Below are positions 36,173 to 45,507 of a stretch of 64,000 nt of DNA, in pieces. Each line of letters starts with the position of its first letter. Position 1 is the stretch's first letter. The position numbers and the translations under genes were made by a program. The notes beneath the pieces were generated by a model. That model was not told where the DNA came from, searched no databases, and saw only the letters and a program-made list of their open reading frames with translations. Origin of the DNA: Sphingomonas aerolata (GTDB taxonomy: Bacteria > Pseudomonadota > Alphaproteobacteria > Sphingomonadales > Sphingomonadaceae); the NCBI RefSeq assembly GCF_003046295.1, contig NZ_PZZN01000002.1:186001-250000 (forward strand). The letters are read 5' to 3'.

Positions 36173-38542
36173 TCATTCGTTCGCGGCGTACTCGTATATC
36201 TGGTCTTCGAGCGCCCTCAGCGCGGCCTCATAAGCGGGCTTGCCGCCAAAGGCACCCCTGATGATCTCCATCGGCGTGCCCAGCGCGGTGAACGGTGCGA
36301 GGCGGAGGACCTTGGCATCCTCGATCGTCTCGACGCCCTCGTCGGCATATTTGTCGAGCAGAGCCTCGAGCACGGCGCGGGCCTTGTCGCCATATTGGGC
36401 GAAGTAATCGCGCTTCTTCACCCGCTCGGCGCGTTCGCGGCGGGTGAGCGGTGGAGCGCCGAACGCGACATGGACGAGCAGGTCGAAGTCGCCGAAATCC
36501 TTGCCTACGGTTTCGGCGAGATTGGCGAGGATGACGCCGCGCTGCTCCAGTTCGTCGATGATCGCCTGTTTGCGTTCGCTGGCGTTCCAGTGCCAGATGA
36601 ACTCGTTGAGCGATTTGTATTCCTCCGTAATCTGCTTGCCGGCGTAGTCGCGGTAGGATTTGGTCACCAGCTTGCCGTCGCTACCGACATATTCGACGCG
36701 TTCGTTCATCACGCGCGCGGTGACGCCGCTGACCACGAATTTGCGGCGCCCGCCGGTGTCGTCACCGTCATCGTCATCGTCGGGATCGCCCTCGCTATCG
36801 GGGTCCCCATCATCTTCGGGGTCGGGCGGGACAGGATCATCGCCGTCGGTAGGCTCGTAGATCACCACCGGGGCACCGTCGAACGCGTCGTCCCGGAACA
36901 GCTTGGTCGCGCGCTTGAAATCCATAATCGTGAAAAAGAACTTGCCGTTGTCCTCGTCGATCCGCGTACCCCGTCCGATGATCTGCTTGAACATAGTCAT
37001 CGAATTGATCGTGCGATCGATGACGATCAGCTTGCACGTCTTGGCATCGACGCCGGTGGTCAGCAGCTGCGACGTGGTGGCTATGACCGGATAGGGCTCT
37101 TCGGGGTCGATGAACCGGTCGAGCTGCGCCTTGCCCTCGACGCTGTCGCCGGTGATCCGCATGACGTATCGGCTGTTGTCCGTCGCCAGCTTGCCGGCTG
37201 CGTTGACGATCGCCTTGCGCATCCGTTCGGCGTGATCGATGTCCTCGCAGAAGATGATCGTCTTCGACATCGGGTCGGTCGCGCGGAGGAATTTCATCAC
37301 CCGCTCGGCGACCAGCTTGGTGCGCTGGTTAAGGATCAGCGTGCGGTCCATGTCCCGTAAATTATATTCGCGGTCCTCGATCACGCCGCCCAAGTCGTCG
37401 ACCATGCCGGGCGGCGGGGTCCAGCCGAGCACGTCGCGGTCGATGTCGATGCGGATGACCTTGTACGGCGCCAGGAAGCCGTCCTCGATGCCCTGCTTGA
37501 GCGTGTAGGTATAAACCGGATCGCCGAAATAGGTGATGTTGGAGACGTATTCGGTCTCTTTCGGGGTGGCGGTCATGCCGACCTGCACCGCGCCATCGAA
37601 ATAGTCGAGGATCTCGCGCCAGGCAGAGTCTTCCGCGGCGCTACCCCGGTGGCATTCGTCGATCACGATCAGATCGAAAAAGTCTCGCGACACCGTCTTA
37701 AAGATCTTCTCGGGTTCATCTGTGCCGGTGATCGCCTGATACAGGCCCAAGTGTATCTCGTAGGCAGGGTCGATCTTGCGGTTCTTGATCTTCGTCATCT
37801 GCCCACCAAACGGCTTGAAATCGTTCACTAGCGTTTGGTCGATCAGGATGTTGCGGTCGGCGAGGAACAGGATCCGTTTGGCCGTACCGGCCTTCCACAA
37901 ACGCCATATGATCTGGAACGTGGTGTAGGTTTTGCCAGTGCCGGTCGCCATCACGAGCAGGACCCGTTTCTGGCCCTTTGCTACGGCCTCGACGGTCCGA
38001 TTGATTGCATCGGCCTGATAATAGCGCGGCGCCTTGCCGGAAGCATCTATGTGGTAGGATTGGCTGACCAGGTCTTGCTCGTCATCGGCGATCTGGTGAA
38101 AACGCCTGTAGCGATCCCATAGAATGTCGGGTGGCGGGAAATCGTCCAGTCCATGATCGGTCTCCGTAGGCTGGCCGGCTAGTACCGCGCGATCATGTCC
38201 AGCAAATGCGTCTCCGTTGGAGCTGAATGCGCTGGGGACGTCGAGTATCTCGGCATACCCCAACGCCTGCTGAAGCCCGCTGCTGACCGAGTGACCATTG
38301 TCCTTGGCCTCTACGACAGCCAAGGGTAGCCCCGGTTTTAGCGACAGAACATAGTCGGCGAATTTACGCTTCTTCTTGTTCCTTGAGGACAAGTTCCCGC
38401 GAACCACGATAGGTCCGGGTGCCAGCGTAACCTCTCGGCGAATTTGCAGCATCTGGTCCCAGCCTGCCTTTTTGATGGCAGGAGTAATGAAGAGGTCGCA
38501 GACATCGATTTCGCTGAGCCGCTTTTTTTCGGAAGGATCCAA
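36173..38542 (-). CDS. hsdR: Type I restriction endonuclease HsdR (EcoEI-like)
   Basis: 789 residues. The N-terminal nuclease domain has [21 protein letters not shown], the PD-ExK core (Asp, then Glu-x-Lys). The translocase follows with Walker [15 protein letters not shown]-type motif II DECHRG, and motif [11 protein letters not shown]. The C-terminal third has an acidic Asp/Pro/Gly-rich stretch ([15 protein letters not shown]) before an EcoEI_R_C-type domain. It translocates and cuts unmodified DNA with HsdM and HsdS. First gene of the operon; the divergent NucS-like gene begins 142 bases away. Confidence 0.94.
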   Translation of the reverse strand: MDPSEKKRLSEIDVCDLFITPAIKKAGWDQMLQIRREVTLAPGPIVVRGNLSSRNKKKRKFADYVLSLKPGLPLAVVEAKDNGHSVSSGLQQALGYAEILDVPSAFSSNGDAFAGHDRAVLAGQPTETDHGLDDFPPPDILWDRYRRFHQIADDEQDLVSQSYHIDASGKAPRYYQADAINRTVEAVAKGQKRVLLVMATGTGKTYTTFQIIWRLWKAGTAKRILFLADRNILIDQTLVNDFKPFGGQMTKIKNRKIDPAYEIHLGLYQAITGTDEPEKIFKTVSRDFFDLIVIDECHRGSAAEDSAWREILDYFDGAVQVGMTATPKETEYVSNITYFGDPVYTYTLKQGIEDGFLAPYKVIRIDIDRDVLGWTPPPGMVDDLGGVIEDREYNLRDMDRTLILNQRTKLVAERVMKFLRATDPMSKTIIFCEDIDHAERMRKAIVNAAGKLATDNSRYVMRITGDSVEGKAQLDRFIDPEEPYPVIATTSQLLTTGVDAKTCKLIVIDRTINSMTMFKQIIGRGTRIDEDNGKFFFTIMDFKRATKLFRDDAFDGAPVVIYEPTDGDDPVPPDPEDDGDPDSEGDPDDDDDGDDTGGRRKFVVSGVTARVMNERVEYVGSDGKLVTKSYRDYAGKQITEEYKSLNEFIWHWNASERKQAIIDELEQRGVILANLAETVGKDFGDFDLLVHVAFGAPPLTRRERAERVKKRDYFAQYGDKARAVLEALLDKYADEGVETIEDAKVLRLAPFTALGTPMEIIRGAFGGKPAYEAALRALEDQIYEYAANE

Positions 38543-38684
38543 GCCAACTATCCTATCAGCAAAATCAATTTACCGGCTTCTCGCCGATCGCCTTTGCTGA
38601 CATCTACCAAACCATGAACCCGAGTCACCTCAATTCTAGCCGCGAGCCGAAACGCGGGCGTCGCGCGACGGCGGACGCCTGATC

Positions 38685-39797
38685 ATGCCGATCCGACACA
38701 GCATCTGGAAGGTCGGCAGCGCGCCCGCGCCGCTCGGTGAATCCGCGTTGCCGAGCGAGGCGCTGCTCGAACAGATGATCGTCGCGGCGCCACAGATCCT
38801 TTCCGACGAATGGATGATCATCGGACGGCAGGAGGATACCGGCTTTGGCGGCCGGATCGATTTGCTCGCGATCGCCCCTGACGGCGGGCTTGTGCTGATC
38901 GAGTTGAAACGCGGGCGCACGCCGCGCGACGTCGTGGCGCAGGCGATCGACTATGCCACTTGGGCCGAGGCGCTTGATGCGGAGGCAATCGGCCGCGTCT
39001 ATGCGCGCTTCTCGAACGGCGGCAATCTCGCCGCGGATTTCCGCGCGCGGTTTGGCATGCTGCTCGACGAGGCGACGCTTAACCAGAGCCTGCAAATCGT
39101 AATCGTCGCGGCCGGCCTCGATGCCAGTTCGGAGCGGATCGTCGGCTATCTCGCCAAGCGCGGGATCGCGATTAACGTGCTGTGCTTCCAGGTGTTCGAC
39201 ACCGATGCTGGCCAACTCCTGAGCCGCGCCTGGCTGATCGATCCGGTCGAGACGCAGGTCGCGGCGACTGTCGAAACGCGGCAGGGCGAACGCGAGCCGT
39301 GGAACGGCGAATATTACGTCTCTTTCGGTCACGGCTTGGGTCGCGATTGGGATGAGGCACGCCGGTACGGCTTTATTTCGGCCGGCGGCGGCGCCTGGTA
39401 TAGCGGCACGCTTCGCCTGCTGGATCCCGGCGATCGCGTCTGGGTAAAGGCGCCGGGATACGGCTTCGTCGGTGTCGGGGTGGTCCGCGGCGAGCCGGTG
39501 GCAATGCGGGACTTTGAACTCCGCAACGGTGAAGGCGCATCGGTGCCTGCGGCGGACCTGCTTGCAAAGGCCAGCTATCATCGTGAGTTCATCGACGACC
39601 TGGACCGCTGTGAGTATTTCGTACCCGTCGAATGGATTGTCAGCGTCGGGCTGGGTGGGGCGATCCACGAGGTCGGGATGTTCGGCAATCAGAACAGCGT
39701 GTGCGCGCCGAAGACCCCCAAGTGGCGGCATACCGTCGATCGGTTGAAGACGCTGTTTCCAGCTTGGGACAAGACGAGCTTGAATAGCGCAACATAG
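38685..39797 (+). CDS. NucS-like (PD-(D/E)xK) endonuclease domain protein
   Basis: 370 residues. Residues 55-90 read RIDLLAIAPDGGLVLIELKRG, the nuclease core (Asp, then Glu-x-Lys) of the NucS/DUF91 and related families, followed by DVVAQAIDYATW. The C-terminal half (YYVSFGHGLGRDWDEARRYG, WYSGTLRLLDPGDRVWVKAP) looks like a small beta-barrel, possibly PUA/EVE-like. It is divergent from hsdR and shares its promoter region, so it may be an accessory nuclease of the restriction locus; that link is by position. Confidence 0.65.
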   Translation: MPIRHSIWKVGSAPAPLGESALPSEALLEQMIVAAPQILSDEWMIIGRQEDTGFGGRIDLLAIAPDGGLVLIELKRGRTPRDVVAQAIDYATWAEALDAEAIGRVYARFSNGGNLAADFRARFGMLLDEATLNQSLQIVIVAAGLDASSERIVGYLAKRGIAINVLCFQVFDTDAGQLLSRAWLIDPVETQVAATVETRQGEREPWNGEYYVSFGHGLGRDWDEARRYGFISAGGGAWYSGTLRLLDPGDRVWVKAPGYGFVGVGVVRGEPVAMRDFELRNGEGASVPAADLLAKASYHREFIDDLDRCEYFVPVEWIVSVGLGGAIHEVGMFGNQNSVCAPKTPKWRHTVDRLKTLFPAWDKTSLNSAT

Positions 39798-39887
39798 GCC
39801 CTGTTGGGTGGCTTGCGGCTGGCAGCATGGTCGGTCAGATGTTGCGGTAAGTGGCGCTAAGCTACAGCGACGTTCAGGGGGATAGAT

Positions 39888-40133
39888 TTGTTCAAGGGTT
39901 CAATGTGGCGCGGAATGGCGCCGATCGTCGCGCTGTGCGGTACGAGTGTTGTGAATGCGGCGGATCGAGCGCAAGTGCGTGTCGTGCGGTATGCACCGGC
40001 GCCAGCATGGGTGATAGCGGCACCCAAGGGGAGCGACGCGCCGACGCCGCCTGGAGCTCCGCTGCGTCTCATCTCTGCCGACCAGCAGGTGCGCGTGACG
40101 GACCGGGGCCAAAAGGAATATCAGGCGACCAAA
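39888..40133 (+). pseudogene. 5' fragment of a secreted protein gene cut by IS481-type element
   Basis: Starts at TTG after GGGGG, or at the ATG of 39903. A signal peptide (MAPIVALCGTSVVNAADRA) is followed by about 55 residues (VRYAPAPAWVIAAPKG, LRLISADQQVRV) similar to the start of DUF3857/transglutaminase-type proteins of sphingomonads. The frame runs into the insertion sequence at the CTAG of 40134. Sequence on the other side of the element does not continue the protein, so the 3' part has been lost and not merely interrupted. Confidence 0.6.
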
Positions 40134-41093
40134 CTAGGTGTTTAGTCCCGGCATCTGGTGGATCGGATCGACGATGAACCGCTCAGGCTCTGAATTCCAG
40201 ATTTTGGCGATGTATTCGTAAGGCGTGAGGCCGCTGAGCGTTTTGAGCCGACGGGCGAAATTGTAGGCCGCCATGAAGTCGGCGAGATGCACCCGTAACT
40301 GCTCGTGGTTTTCGTAGTGAAAACGTTTGACGGTCGCCTCCTTGATGGTGCGGTTCATCCGTTCGACCTGTCCGTTGGTCCACGGATGGTTCGGCTTCGT
40401 GAGGCGGTGCTCAATGTCGTTTGCCTCGCATATCATGTCGAAGCGCATCTGGCGCGACCAGGCGGTGTTACGGTTGCGCGGCTGCTCAGCGAACTGGATC
40501 CCGTTGTCAGTCAGGATCGTGTGGATTCGGTAGGGCACAGCTTTCAGCAAATGTTCGAGGAACTCCCACGCCGTTCGCCGATCGGCCTTGTCGACCAACT
40601 GGGTGACCGCGAACTTGCTGGTGCGGTCGATGCCGACGAACAGGTAAAGCTTACCTTCGGCGGTCTGCACCTCAGCGATATCGATGTGAAAGAAGCCGAT
40701 CGGATAGCGCTTGAAGCGCTGGCGCTTGGGCTTGTCACCCTCGATGTCCGGCAGGCGGGAGATGCCGTGCCGCTGGAGGCATCGATGCAGCGCCGATCGG
40801 GTCAGATGAGGGATCGACGGCTGCAATGCGTAGAGGCAGTCGTCCAGCGGCAGCAGGGTATGCCGGCGGAACGCGACGACGGCCGCCTCCTCAGCTTGGG
40901 TCAGGGTCGTTGAATGAGGGGCCTTCGGCCCGGTCTTCAGATCCTCGACCGTCGTCCGCTTACGCCACTTCGCGACCGTCTTGGGGTTGATCCCCAGCTC
41001 CTGGCTCAACGTCGCGAGCGAAGCTTGCGATCGCTGTATTGCTGCTCTGACGGCGTGCGTGGTCGTGGCGCTCCCGTGACGTACCTGTCCCAT
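40134..41093 (-). CDS. IS481-family DDE transposase
   Basis: 319 residues from MGQVRHGSATTTH, with GGAAGG eight bases upstream; the ATG five codons earlier is part of that ribosome site. N-terminal HTH (LATLSQELGINPKTVAKWRK), then the rve integrase core with the DDE triad: Asp in FFHIDIAEVQ, Asp in TILTDNGIQF, Glu in NGQVERMNR. The TAG stop is made with the CTAG target sequence flanking the element, so the stop comes from the insertion site. Appears intact and probably active. Confidence 0.93.
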   Translation of the reverse strand: MGQVRHGSATTTHAVRAAIQRSQASLATLSQELGINPKTVAKWRKRTTVEDLKTGPKAPHSTTLTQAEEAAVVAFRRHTLLPLDDCLYALQPSIPHLTRSALHRCLQRHGISRLPDIEGDKPKRQRFKRYPIGFFHIDIAEVQTAEGKLYLFVGIDRTSKFAVTQLVDKADRRTAWEFLEHLLKAVPYRIHTILTDNGIQFAEQPRNRNTAWSRQMRFDMICEANDIEHRLTKPNHPWTNGQVERMNRTIKEATVKRFHYENHEQLRVHLADFMAAYNFARRLKTLSGLTPYEYIAKIWNSEPERFIVDPIHQMPGLNT

Positions 41094-41154
41094 ATGGCTT
41101 CCTTCCATACTAACGAAAGGATCGCACCATCAAACCGTGGGATCAAACACCTAG
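40134..41154 (-). mobile_element. Complete IS481-family insertion sequence
   Basis: About 1.02 kb bounded by CTAG on both sides. Imperfect inverted ends begin TGTTTAGTCCC on the left and, reversed, TGTTTGATCCC on the right, each directly preceded by CTAGG. IS481-type elements are known to prefer CTAG-centred targets, so the CTAG copies are probably the target duplication. One intact transposase gene fills the element. A decayed relative lies at 45128-45430. Confidence 0.85.
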
Positions 41155-41655
41155 GCTGGTCTATTCGATTCTGCTAAAAATGGCATCAACTTCTCGCGTT
41201 GGAAACACCGGCTACCCTACTTCATGCAGTCCGCCGGTTGTGGCCGTTTCAACGCCAGCGCGTCGTGATAGCTGCCCGCCAGCCACCGCTCATGATCACC
41301 CGGCCGCAGAATCGCGATCACGCTTCCGGGTGTATCGGCGCCACCAGATCGTTCGCATCACAGGCGGCCATTACGGAGTGGCTTATTGTCAATTTGTCGA
41401 CCGAAGCCGGCGATTACGAACGGCCCACTAGCTATTTGGTGTCGCCTCCGGCTGGCGTATTATTGACATAAGCTGTCAGTCTGAAGTCGACCATCGCACC
41501 GGCTGTCCAGCAACACGTAGAGATGCCGGCATCCATGCGGAGATAGGTCTCGACCCGTTTCGGCGGGTCAAAATCATTAGTATTGCCTAATCGCGAACTT
41601 TCGAAACTGGGCACTGAGCTCTGCCGTCGCTAGGGCTACTGATACTGTCCAACGG
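41155..41655. other. Gene-free region right of the insertion sequence
   Basis: About 500 bases in which I recognise no gene. It does not continue the gene broken at 40133, so material has probably been deleted next to the insertion sequence. Confidence 0.4.
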
Positions 41656-41997
41656 CTATTTCTCAGGCCCGCTTCGCGACGTGTCCAGGTCGATGTCCTC
41701 GCCCGGGTTGCCGCCACCTGCGCTCGCCCCACTTCCGTGAACTTCACCAGTCTTGTTGTCGATATATGCTCGCTTACCAGCCTCGCGAGGAATGTCCCTG
41801 CCGTCAGCCTTTTCGATCGGCTCGGCTCCAGGCGCGCGGTCTCGGTTCTGCAGATGACGCTCGGCGGCATGGTCCATGCTATCGTACTCATCGCCCGAGT
41901 AACCATCACCTTTACCGAAACCGTCGTCGGCTGGATTTGCGTCCGTGGATTTTACCCGGACATTTTCGTTAGGCTTCGGCGTGCTCTCGTCAGACAT
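41656..41997 (-). CDS. Small hydrophilic uncharacterised protein
   Basis: 113 residues, strongly hydrophilic and probably disordered: many Asp, Gly, Lys and Pro (DGFGKGDGYSGDEYDSMDHA, SGASAGGGNPGEDIDLDTS). No Cys, no signal peptide, no membrane helix. Composition recalls stress-related hydrophilic proteins of sphingomonads, but no domain is identifiable. Stands alone, divergent from the small secreted protein at 42136. Confidence 0.6.
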   Translation of the reverse strand: MSDESTPKPNENVRVKSTDANPADDGFGKGDGYSGDEYDSMDHAAERHLQNRDRAPGAEPIEKADGRDIPREAGKRAYIDNKTGEVHGSGASAGGGNPGEDIDLDTSRSGPEK

Positions 41998-42135
41998 GGC
42001 AACCTCTCAGTGTCGTTGGTTATCAACGCACAACCGGAAGAAAGCTCCGCGAATGTGATGAAGGCTTTGTCAGTTGACCGATACCGCGGTCGGCATAGCA
42101 TCGCCTGGCCCATCAAGGGCTTGGAGATTGGCCAC

Positions 42136-42330
42136 ATGCGTACCCTGCTCGTTGCTGCCGCGTCGTTGTCGTTAATTGCTAGTGGTGCGCCTGCATTCGC
42201 CGCACCGTGTAAGGACGCCAAGGGGCGCTTCATGAAATGCCCGCCCAAAGCACCAGCCAAGCCGGCCCGGTGCAAGAGCGCGAATGGCAAGTTTGCAAAA
42301 TGCGGTACGGCGGGCGCCAAGCCTGTCTGA
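42136..42330 (+). CDS. Small secreted protein with two CK..GxFxKC repeats
   Basis: 64 residues. A clear signal peptide (MRTLLVAAASLSLIASGAPAF, cleavage near AFA-AP) leads to a 40-residue mature part made of two repeats, PCKDAKGRFMKCPPK and RCKSANGKFAKCG. Four Cys, two per repeat, suggest disulphides in the periplasm. Function unknown; similar tiny proteins are common in sphingomonads. Confidence 0.65.
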   Translation: MRTLLVAAASLSLIASGAPAFAAPCKDAKGRFMKCPPKAPAKPARCKSANGKFAKCGTAGAKPV

Positions 42331-42370
42331 GGCGAGACGAGCGCGGGCAATCACACCCGCGCTCGCTAGG

Positions 42371-42940
42371 TCAATTTCTCGCCGGCACTGTGACAACCAT
42401 TGGCGCAGCCGCCGGAACGACCGCAACCGAGACATCCTCGTCGATGAAGGCGGTCACCGGTGAGCCCAGGGGAATGTCAGCGCTCGTCCCGGTCATGAAG
42501 AAACCGGCGACCGGGATCAGAACTGCGGCACCAACGACGCCAGCAGTCCCCGTCTTTCCTTTATCGTCTATCGAGCCGCTCATGCGGATCTGCCGACCAT
42601 TCGCACGCACGTACAGGACGCGCCCGTTGATGCGGCCTGACTTTCCCCACATGCCCTTGTTCCTGACTTCGGTGATCTCGCCCGTTGCGGGGCTGCCGGC
42701 TGGGATCACGACGTTGCCATCGATCGTAACAGACTCCGCTGTCTCCATCTGAAAGCGCTGGCCTACTTTGAGCTTCTTACCCTTCGTGGTCAGCCCTTCG
42801 GCCATCTTAAGCGGAACCGACGTTCCGGCGCGAAGCGTTCCCGACGTCGTAGCAGCGGTCGCGACTGGACCGGTCTGCGCCTGAACTGCAGGCGCAGCAA
42901 ATGTAAGCGCGCACGCAAACGCGAGAGTCGTGTTTTTCAT
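42371..42940 (-). CDS. Periplasmic uncharacterised protein
   Basis: 189 residues with a signal peptide (KNTTLAFACALTFAAPAVQA, cleaved before QTG). The mature part is beta-rich: GTSVPLKMAEGLTTKGKKLK, VTIDGNVVIPAGSPATGEI, then a Gly-Ala hydrophobic stretch (GVVGAAVLIPVAGFFMTG), which resembles a glycine-zipper segment. The layout suggests an envelope-associated protein. No enzyme motif. Convergent with the small secreted protein at 42136. Confidence 0.65.
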   Translation of the reverse strand: MKNTTLAFACALTFAAPAVQAQTGPVATAATTSGTLRAGTSVPLKMAEGLTTKGKKLKVGQRFQMETAESVTIDGNVVIPAGSPATGEITEVRNKGMWGKSGRINGRVLYVRANGRQIRMSGSIDDKGKTGTAGVVGAAVLIPVAGFFMTGTSADIPLGSPVTAFIDEDVSVAVVPAAAPMVVTVPARN

Positions 42941-43204
42941 GAATTAGCCCCTCCTGATTCGACCTCCCCAGGTCGATTTGAGAAACCTGTCGCCTAAGTC
43001 ACTCGAGGTCAACGAAAGATGTGCATCGGAATTGAATGCAACGACGATCGGAAATTTACCCGGATCGAATAATAGCGAATCACGCGAGACAAGGTAAATA
43101 ACTGATATAAATAAAGTTGGTTAATGCGTAGTATTTTTAAAACGCATTGTGATCGTCGCTGGCCTAGTTCCGGAACCGCGAGCGCAACGACTGTGGCGAG
43201 AGTC

Positions 43205-43546
43205 TCAGTGCCCGTCCTTCTCAGCAATTAACAAAATGTGTTCGATCACTTCTTGAGGAATTGGATTTGCAACCGCTAGGCCGAATTCGCCTTCTTGAGA
43301 CCACGCAACCCAGCCGGAATATCGGGCAAGCTCGGGTACATCCAGCGAAAGAAAGCGTCCGACGGTAACGCCATAATCCGCCCTTATCCTGAACCCTAAA
43401 GAGGATATGTTCGTAAGCGAGGCGGCATAGATTTCCCCTCCCGGTGTAATTAGTAGTACAGCAAGACAAATTCGTGCTCGGACGGCCAATCGTCGGTCGC
43501 CGGCAAACGGCGGCGGCTCATCGACCAAATGATCATCATTACTCAT
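43205..43546 (-). CDS. PilZ-domain protein
   Basis: 113 residues from MSNDDHLVDEPPP. The PilZ c-di-GMP-binding signature is present: RRLAVR (RxxxR) at about 18-23 and NISSLGFR (D/NxSxxG) at about 46-53, separated by the usual beta-barrel strands. A one-domain PilZ protein most likely acts as a diffusible c-di-GMP adaptor controlling motility or surface polysaccharide. Single gene. Confidence 0.75.
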   Translation of the reverse strand: MSNDDHLVDEPPPFAGDRRLAVRARICLAVLLITPGGEIYAASLTNISSLGFRIRADYGVTVGRFLSLDVPELARYSGWVAWSQEGEFGLAVANPIPQEVIEHILLIAEKDGH

Positions 43547-43864
43547 TTGACAATCATGACATTGCCGAACGAAGACGTCATCGATTGGATCGCGCAGTGA
43601 TGTGTCAAGTCTGGACAGCCCGTTTCCCGAGCTGACTACCCATCCGTAAGTGCATGGCCGCTGCAACCTAACAGCCGGCGCTGTGCCGTTCGACCTAAGC
43701 GCAAAGCCGGTAATAACTTTCCGTCGAGGTATAACCGACGATAGATCGGTTCGTCGCGTCTGTGATTCCGCCTGTCGACGGGCTGACAGCGGCTTAACTT
43801 TTCGTAAACCATTTTCGAGTGTTTGTCGGCTTCGTCGTTTCCCTGCGATGTAACGGAGACGAAC
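43547..43864. other. Intergenic region, 318 bases
   Basis: Divergent promoter region between the PilZ gene and the small gene at 43865. No feature recognised. Confidence 0.3.
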
Positions 43865-44065
43865 GTGCCGACCAATGCAGACCTCGAAACAGAGTGCGAT
43901 CGGGTACGGCGCATCGTCGGAGGATTGAACGATGAGCTTTCTCGCCAACGGCTCGGCGAATACGCGGCTGATCTGAGGGAAGCGCAGCATCAGCAAAGAC
44001 TCGTCGACCGCGAAATGAATATTTTACGCTTCTTTGGTGGCTCACAGGTTAGCTGGGGGCGTTAA
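43865..44065 (+). CDS. Small helical uncharacterised protein
   Basis: 66 residues from GTG, with GGAG eight bases upstream. One charged helical run (LNDELSRQRLGEYAADLREA, HQQRLVDREMNILRFFGG), probably a short coiled coil. No family recognised. Confidence 0.45.
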   Translation: MPTNADLETECDRVRRIVGGLNDELSRQRLGEYAADLREAQHQQRLVDREMNILRFFGGSQVSWGR

Positions 44066-44111
44066 TACGTTGTTCACCGTTTCCCGGCAGGACTCGGGTG
44101 GGGGACACGGT

Positions 44112-44351
44112 ATGCGATATCGAATTTATGAGCTGGGCAGTTGTGGCGAAATCGTAAGTGGTGCGGACCTCTCCGCCTTGCACGACGAGCAATCGATTGC
44201 TGAAGCCGCCAATCACGTCAATCGTTGCGGACTCGAAATCTGGCAGGGAAATCGCATGGTCGCGGTTATAAGCCCGCCCAAGCCGCGAACTGATGATGCG
44301 CGGCCGCCTTTTTTCTCCGCTCTTGCGCTTGCCCCCACCGTCATCTTCTGA
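44112..44351 (+). CDS. Small conserved sphingomonad-type protein
   Basis: 79 residues from MRYRIYELGSCGEI. The opening MRYRIYEL, a middle AANHVNR and LEIWQGNRMVAVI match a short cytosolic protein I recall as frequent in sphingomonads (a two-strand start, one helix, then a final hairpin). Function unknown. Confidence 0.6.
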   Translation: MRYRIYELGSCGEIVSGADLSALHDEQSIAEAANHVNRCGLEIWQGNRMVAVISPPKPRTDDARPPFFSALALAPTVIF

Positions 44352-44373
44352 CGCTGATCAATAACTTTTGAGC

Positions 44374-44538
44374 TTAGTTGTCGTCAAAGTTCATAGCGCG
44401 TCGTAGATTCCGCTCGGCGGCGGCGAGCGCAGCGTCGGCGATAACGAAGAGCTTATCCGGCTTGTAGGAGTACGGGCTGAGGGTGCTCCAAAAAGCATAA
44501 ACTTCATTTTCTGACAGGATCGATCTTCGACACGACAT
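44374..44538 (-). CDS. 54-residue uncharacterised protein
   Basis: Short frame from ATG at 44538 to TAA. It reads SENEVYAFWSTLSPYSYKPDKL, then FVIADAALAAAERNLRRAMN, with natural amino-acid composition and an amphipathic helix, unlike shadow frames here. Convergent with the gene at 44112. Confidence is limited by its length. Confidence 0.4.
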   Translation of the reverse strand: MSCRRSILSENEVYAFWSTLSPYSYKPDKLFVIADAALAAAERNLRRAMNFDDN

Positions 44539-44803
44539 TTCTAAATAGAAAGTTTCGCTTCTCGCCGCATATCAAGCTCGTCTCAAAGTCGGTCATTTGG
44601 TCGACCGCCCTTCGTATGCGTGCCCTTCTGAAGAAATAGCTGCGCTTTCAGAACGGTTCGCATCGCTATCCGGTCTCAATGTTGATAAAGCGGTTCGCCG
44701 TCGCAAGCCCCTGTTCAGGCAGTCGCCGTCTGCCGGTTAGAAAAAGATAAGTGATCTTCTCGGGCAAACTAGGTGTACCGATGCCCCTTGGGGGACATAA
44801 TTA

Positions 44804-45052
44804 ATGAATTTTCCGTGGAAAGAAAACGCCACGTTGGTGCGTATGGCCGCCGCCGGTCACTCAGACGATCAGTCACCCGAGATATTGTTTGAGGGCCCGT
44901 TGTTGTCGCTCGCTTTGAAGGTCAAGGCCATGAAGCCGCTCGACCGTCGCCGCCTGCGCCTGTCACTGCCTGATCGAGGCGTTCGCCCGCGTTCCTTTCA
45001 GGATGAGGCGTTGGCGGCGTTGGTCGACAACATTCCTACCAAGAGGTTTTAA
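44804..45052 (+). CDS. Small uncharacterised protein
   Basis: 82 residues from MNFPWKENATLV; AATTAATG context with only weak ribosome-site similarity (GGGGGAC 12 bases upstream). Basic C-terminal half (LDRRRLRLSLPDRGVRPRS). No family. About 35 bases before its start is AAACTAGGTGT, the same as the left end of the IS481-type element, so the gene may sit in rearranged IS sequence. Confidence 0.4.
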   Translation: MNFPWKENATLVRMAAAGHSDDQSPEILFEGPLLSLALKVKAMKPLDRRRLRLSLPDRGVRPRSFQDEALAALVDNIPTKRF

Positions 45053-45127
45053 GCGGCCCGCTCCAACGTCAGGGGGGTGGGCTGAGCAACGAAACATCTG
45101 CATATAAGTATGCGACGTTATCTAGAG

Positions 45128-45430
45128 GGTGTCGTCCAGCGGCAGCAATGTGTGACGTATCTTTCGATCCGGTGCGGGTTGTTAAGTGAGGGACCTTCGG
45201 CCTGGTGTTCGGCTCCCCGACCGTCGCCAGCTTACGCCATTGCAATATCATCTTCGGGTTGATCCCGATGTTCCCGGCTTAGCGTCGACCGCTCGGATTT
45301 GAAACGCCGTATTGCTGTTCGGATGCCATGCGTCGTTGTGGCCCCCTCGTGACGAACCTGACACACATGGCTTCCTTCCATTCGACGAAAAAGGGATGCT
45401 CATCAGACTGTGGGATCAAAAACGTAATCC
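45128..45430 (-). pseudogene. Decayed IS481-family end fragment
   Basis: Aligns with the 5' third of the IS481-type element (40835-41150): shared blocks include GTCGTCCAGCGGCAGCA, GGACCTTCGGCC-like, ATGGCTTCCTTCCAT and the end TGTGGGATCAAAAAC. Many substitutions and indels break the transposase frame; residual HTH-coding sequence is unreadable. It represents an older insertion of a related element, now without its left two thirds. Confidence 0.65.
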
Positions 45431-45507
45431 GACAGGTACGGCAGCGGCCCCTCTAAGATGGCTGCGGTAACCGCACGAAAAGCTCAGTACGTGATTAAAT
45501 GCAATCC

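Noticed and set aside
44766..44776. AAACTAGGTGT as the left end of a second full insertion sequence
   Set aside because: It matches only the outermost bases of the intact element; the sequence after it diverges at once. Mentioned only as a possible relic.
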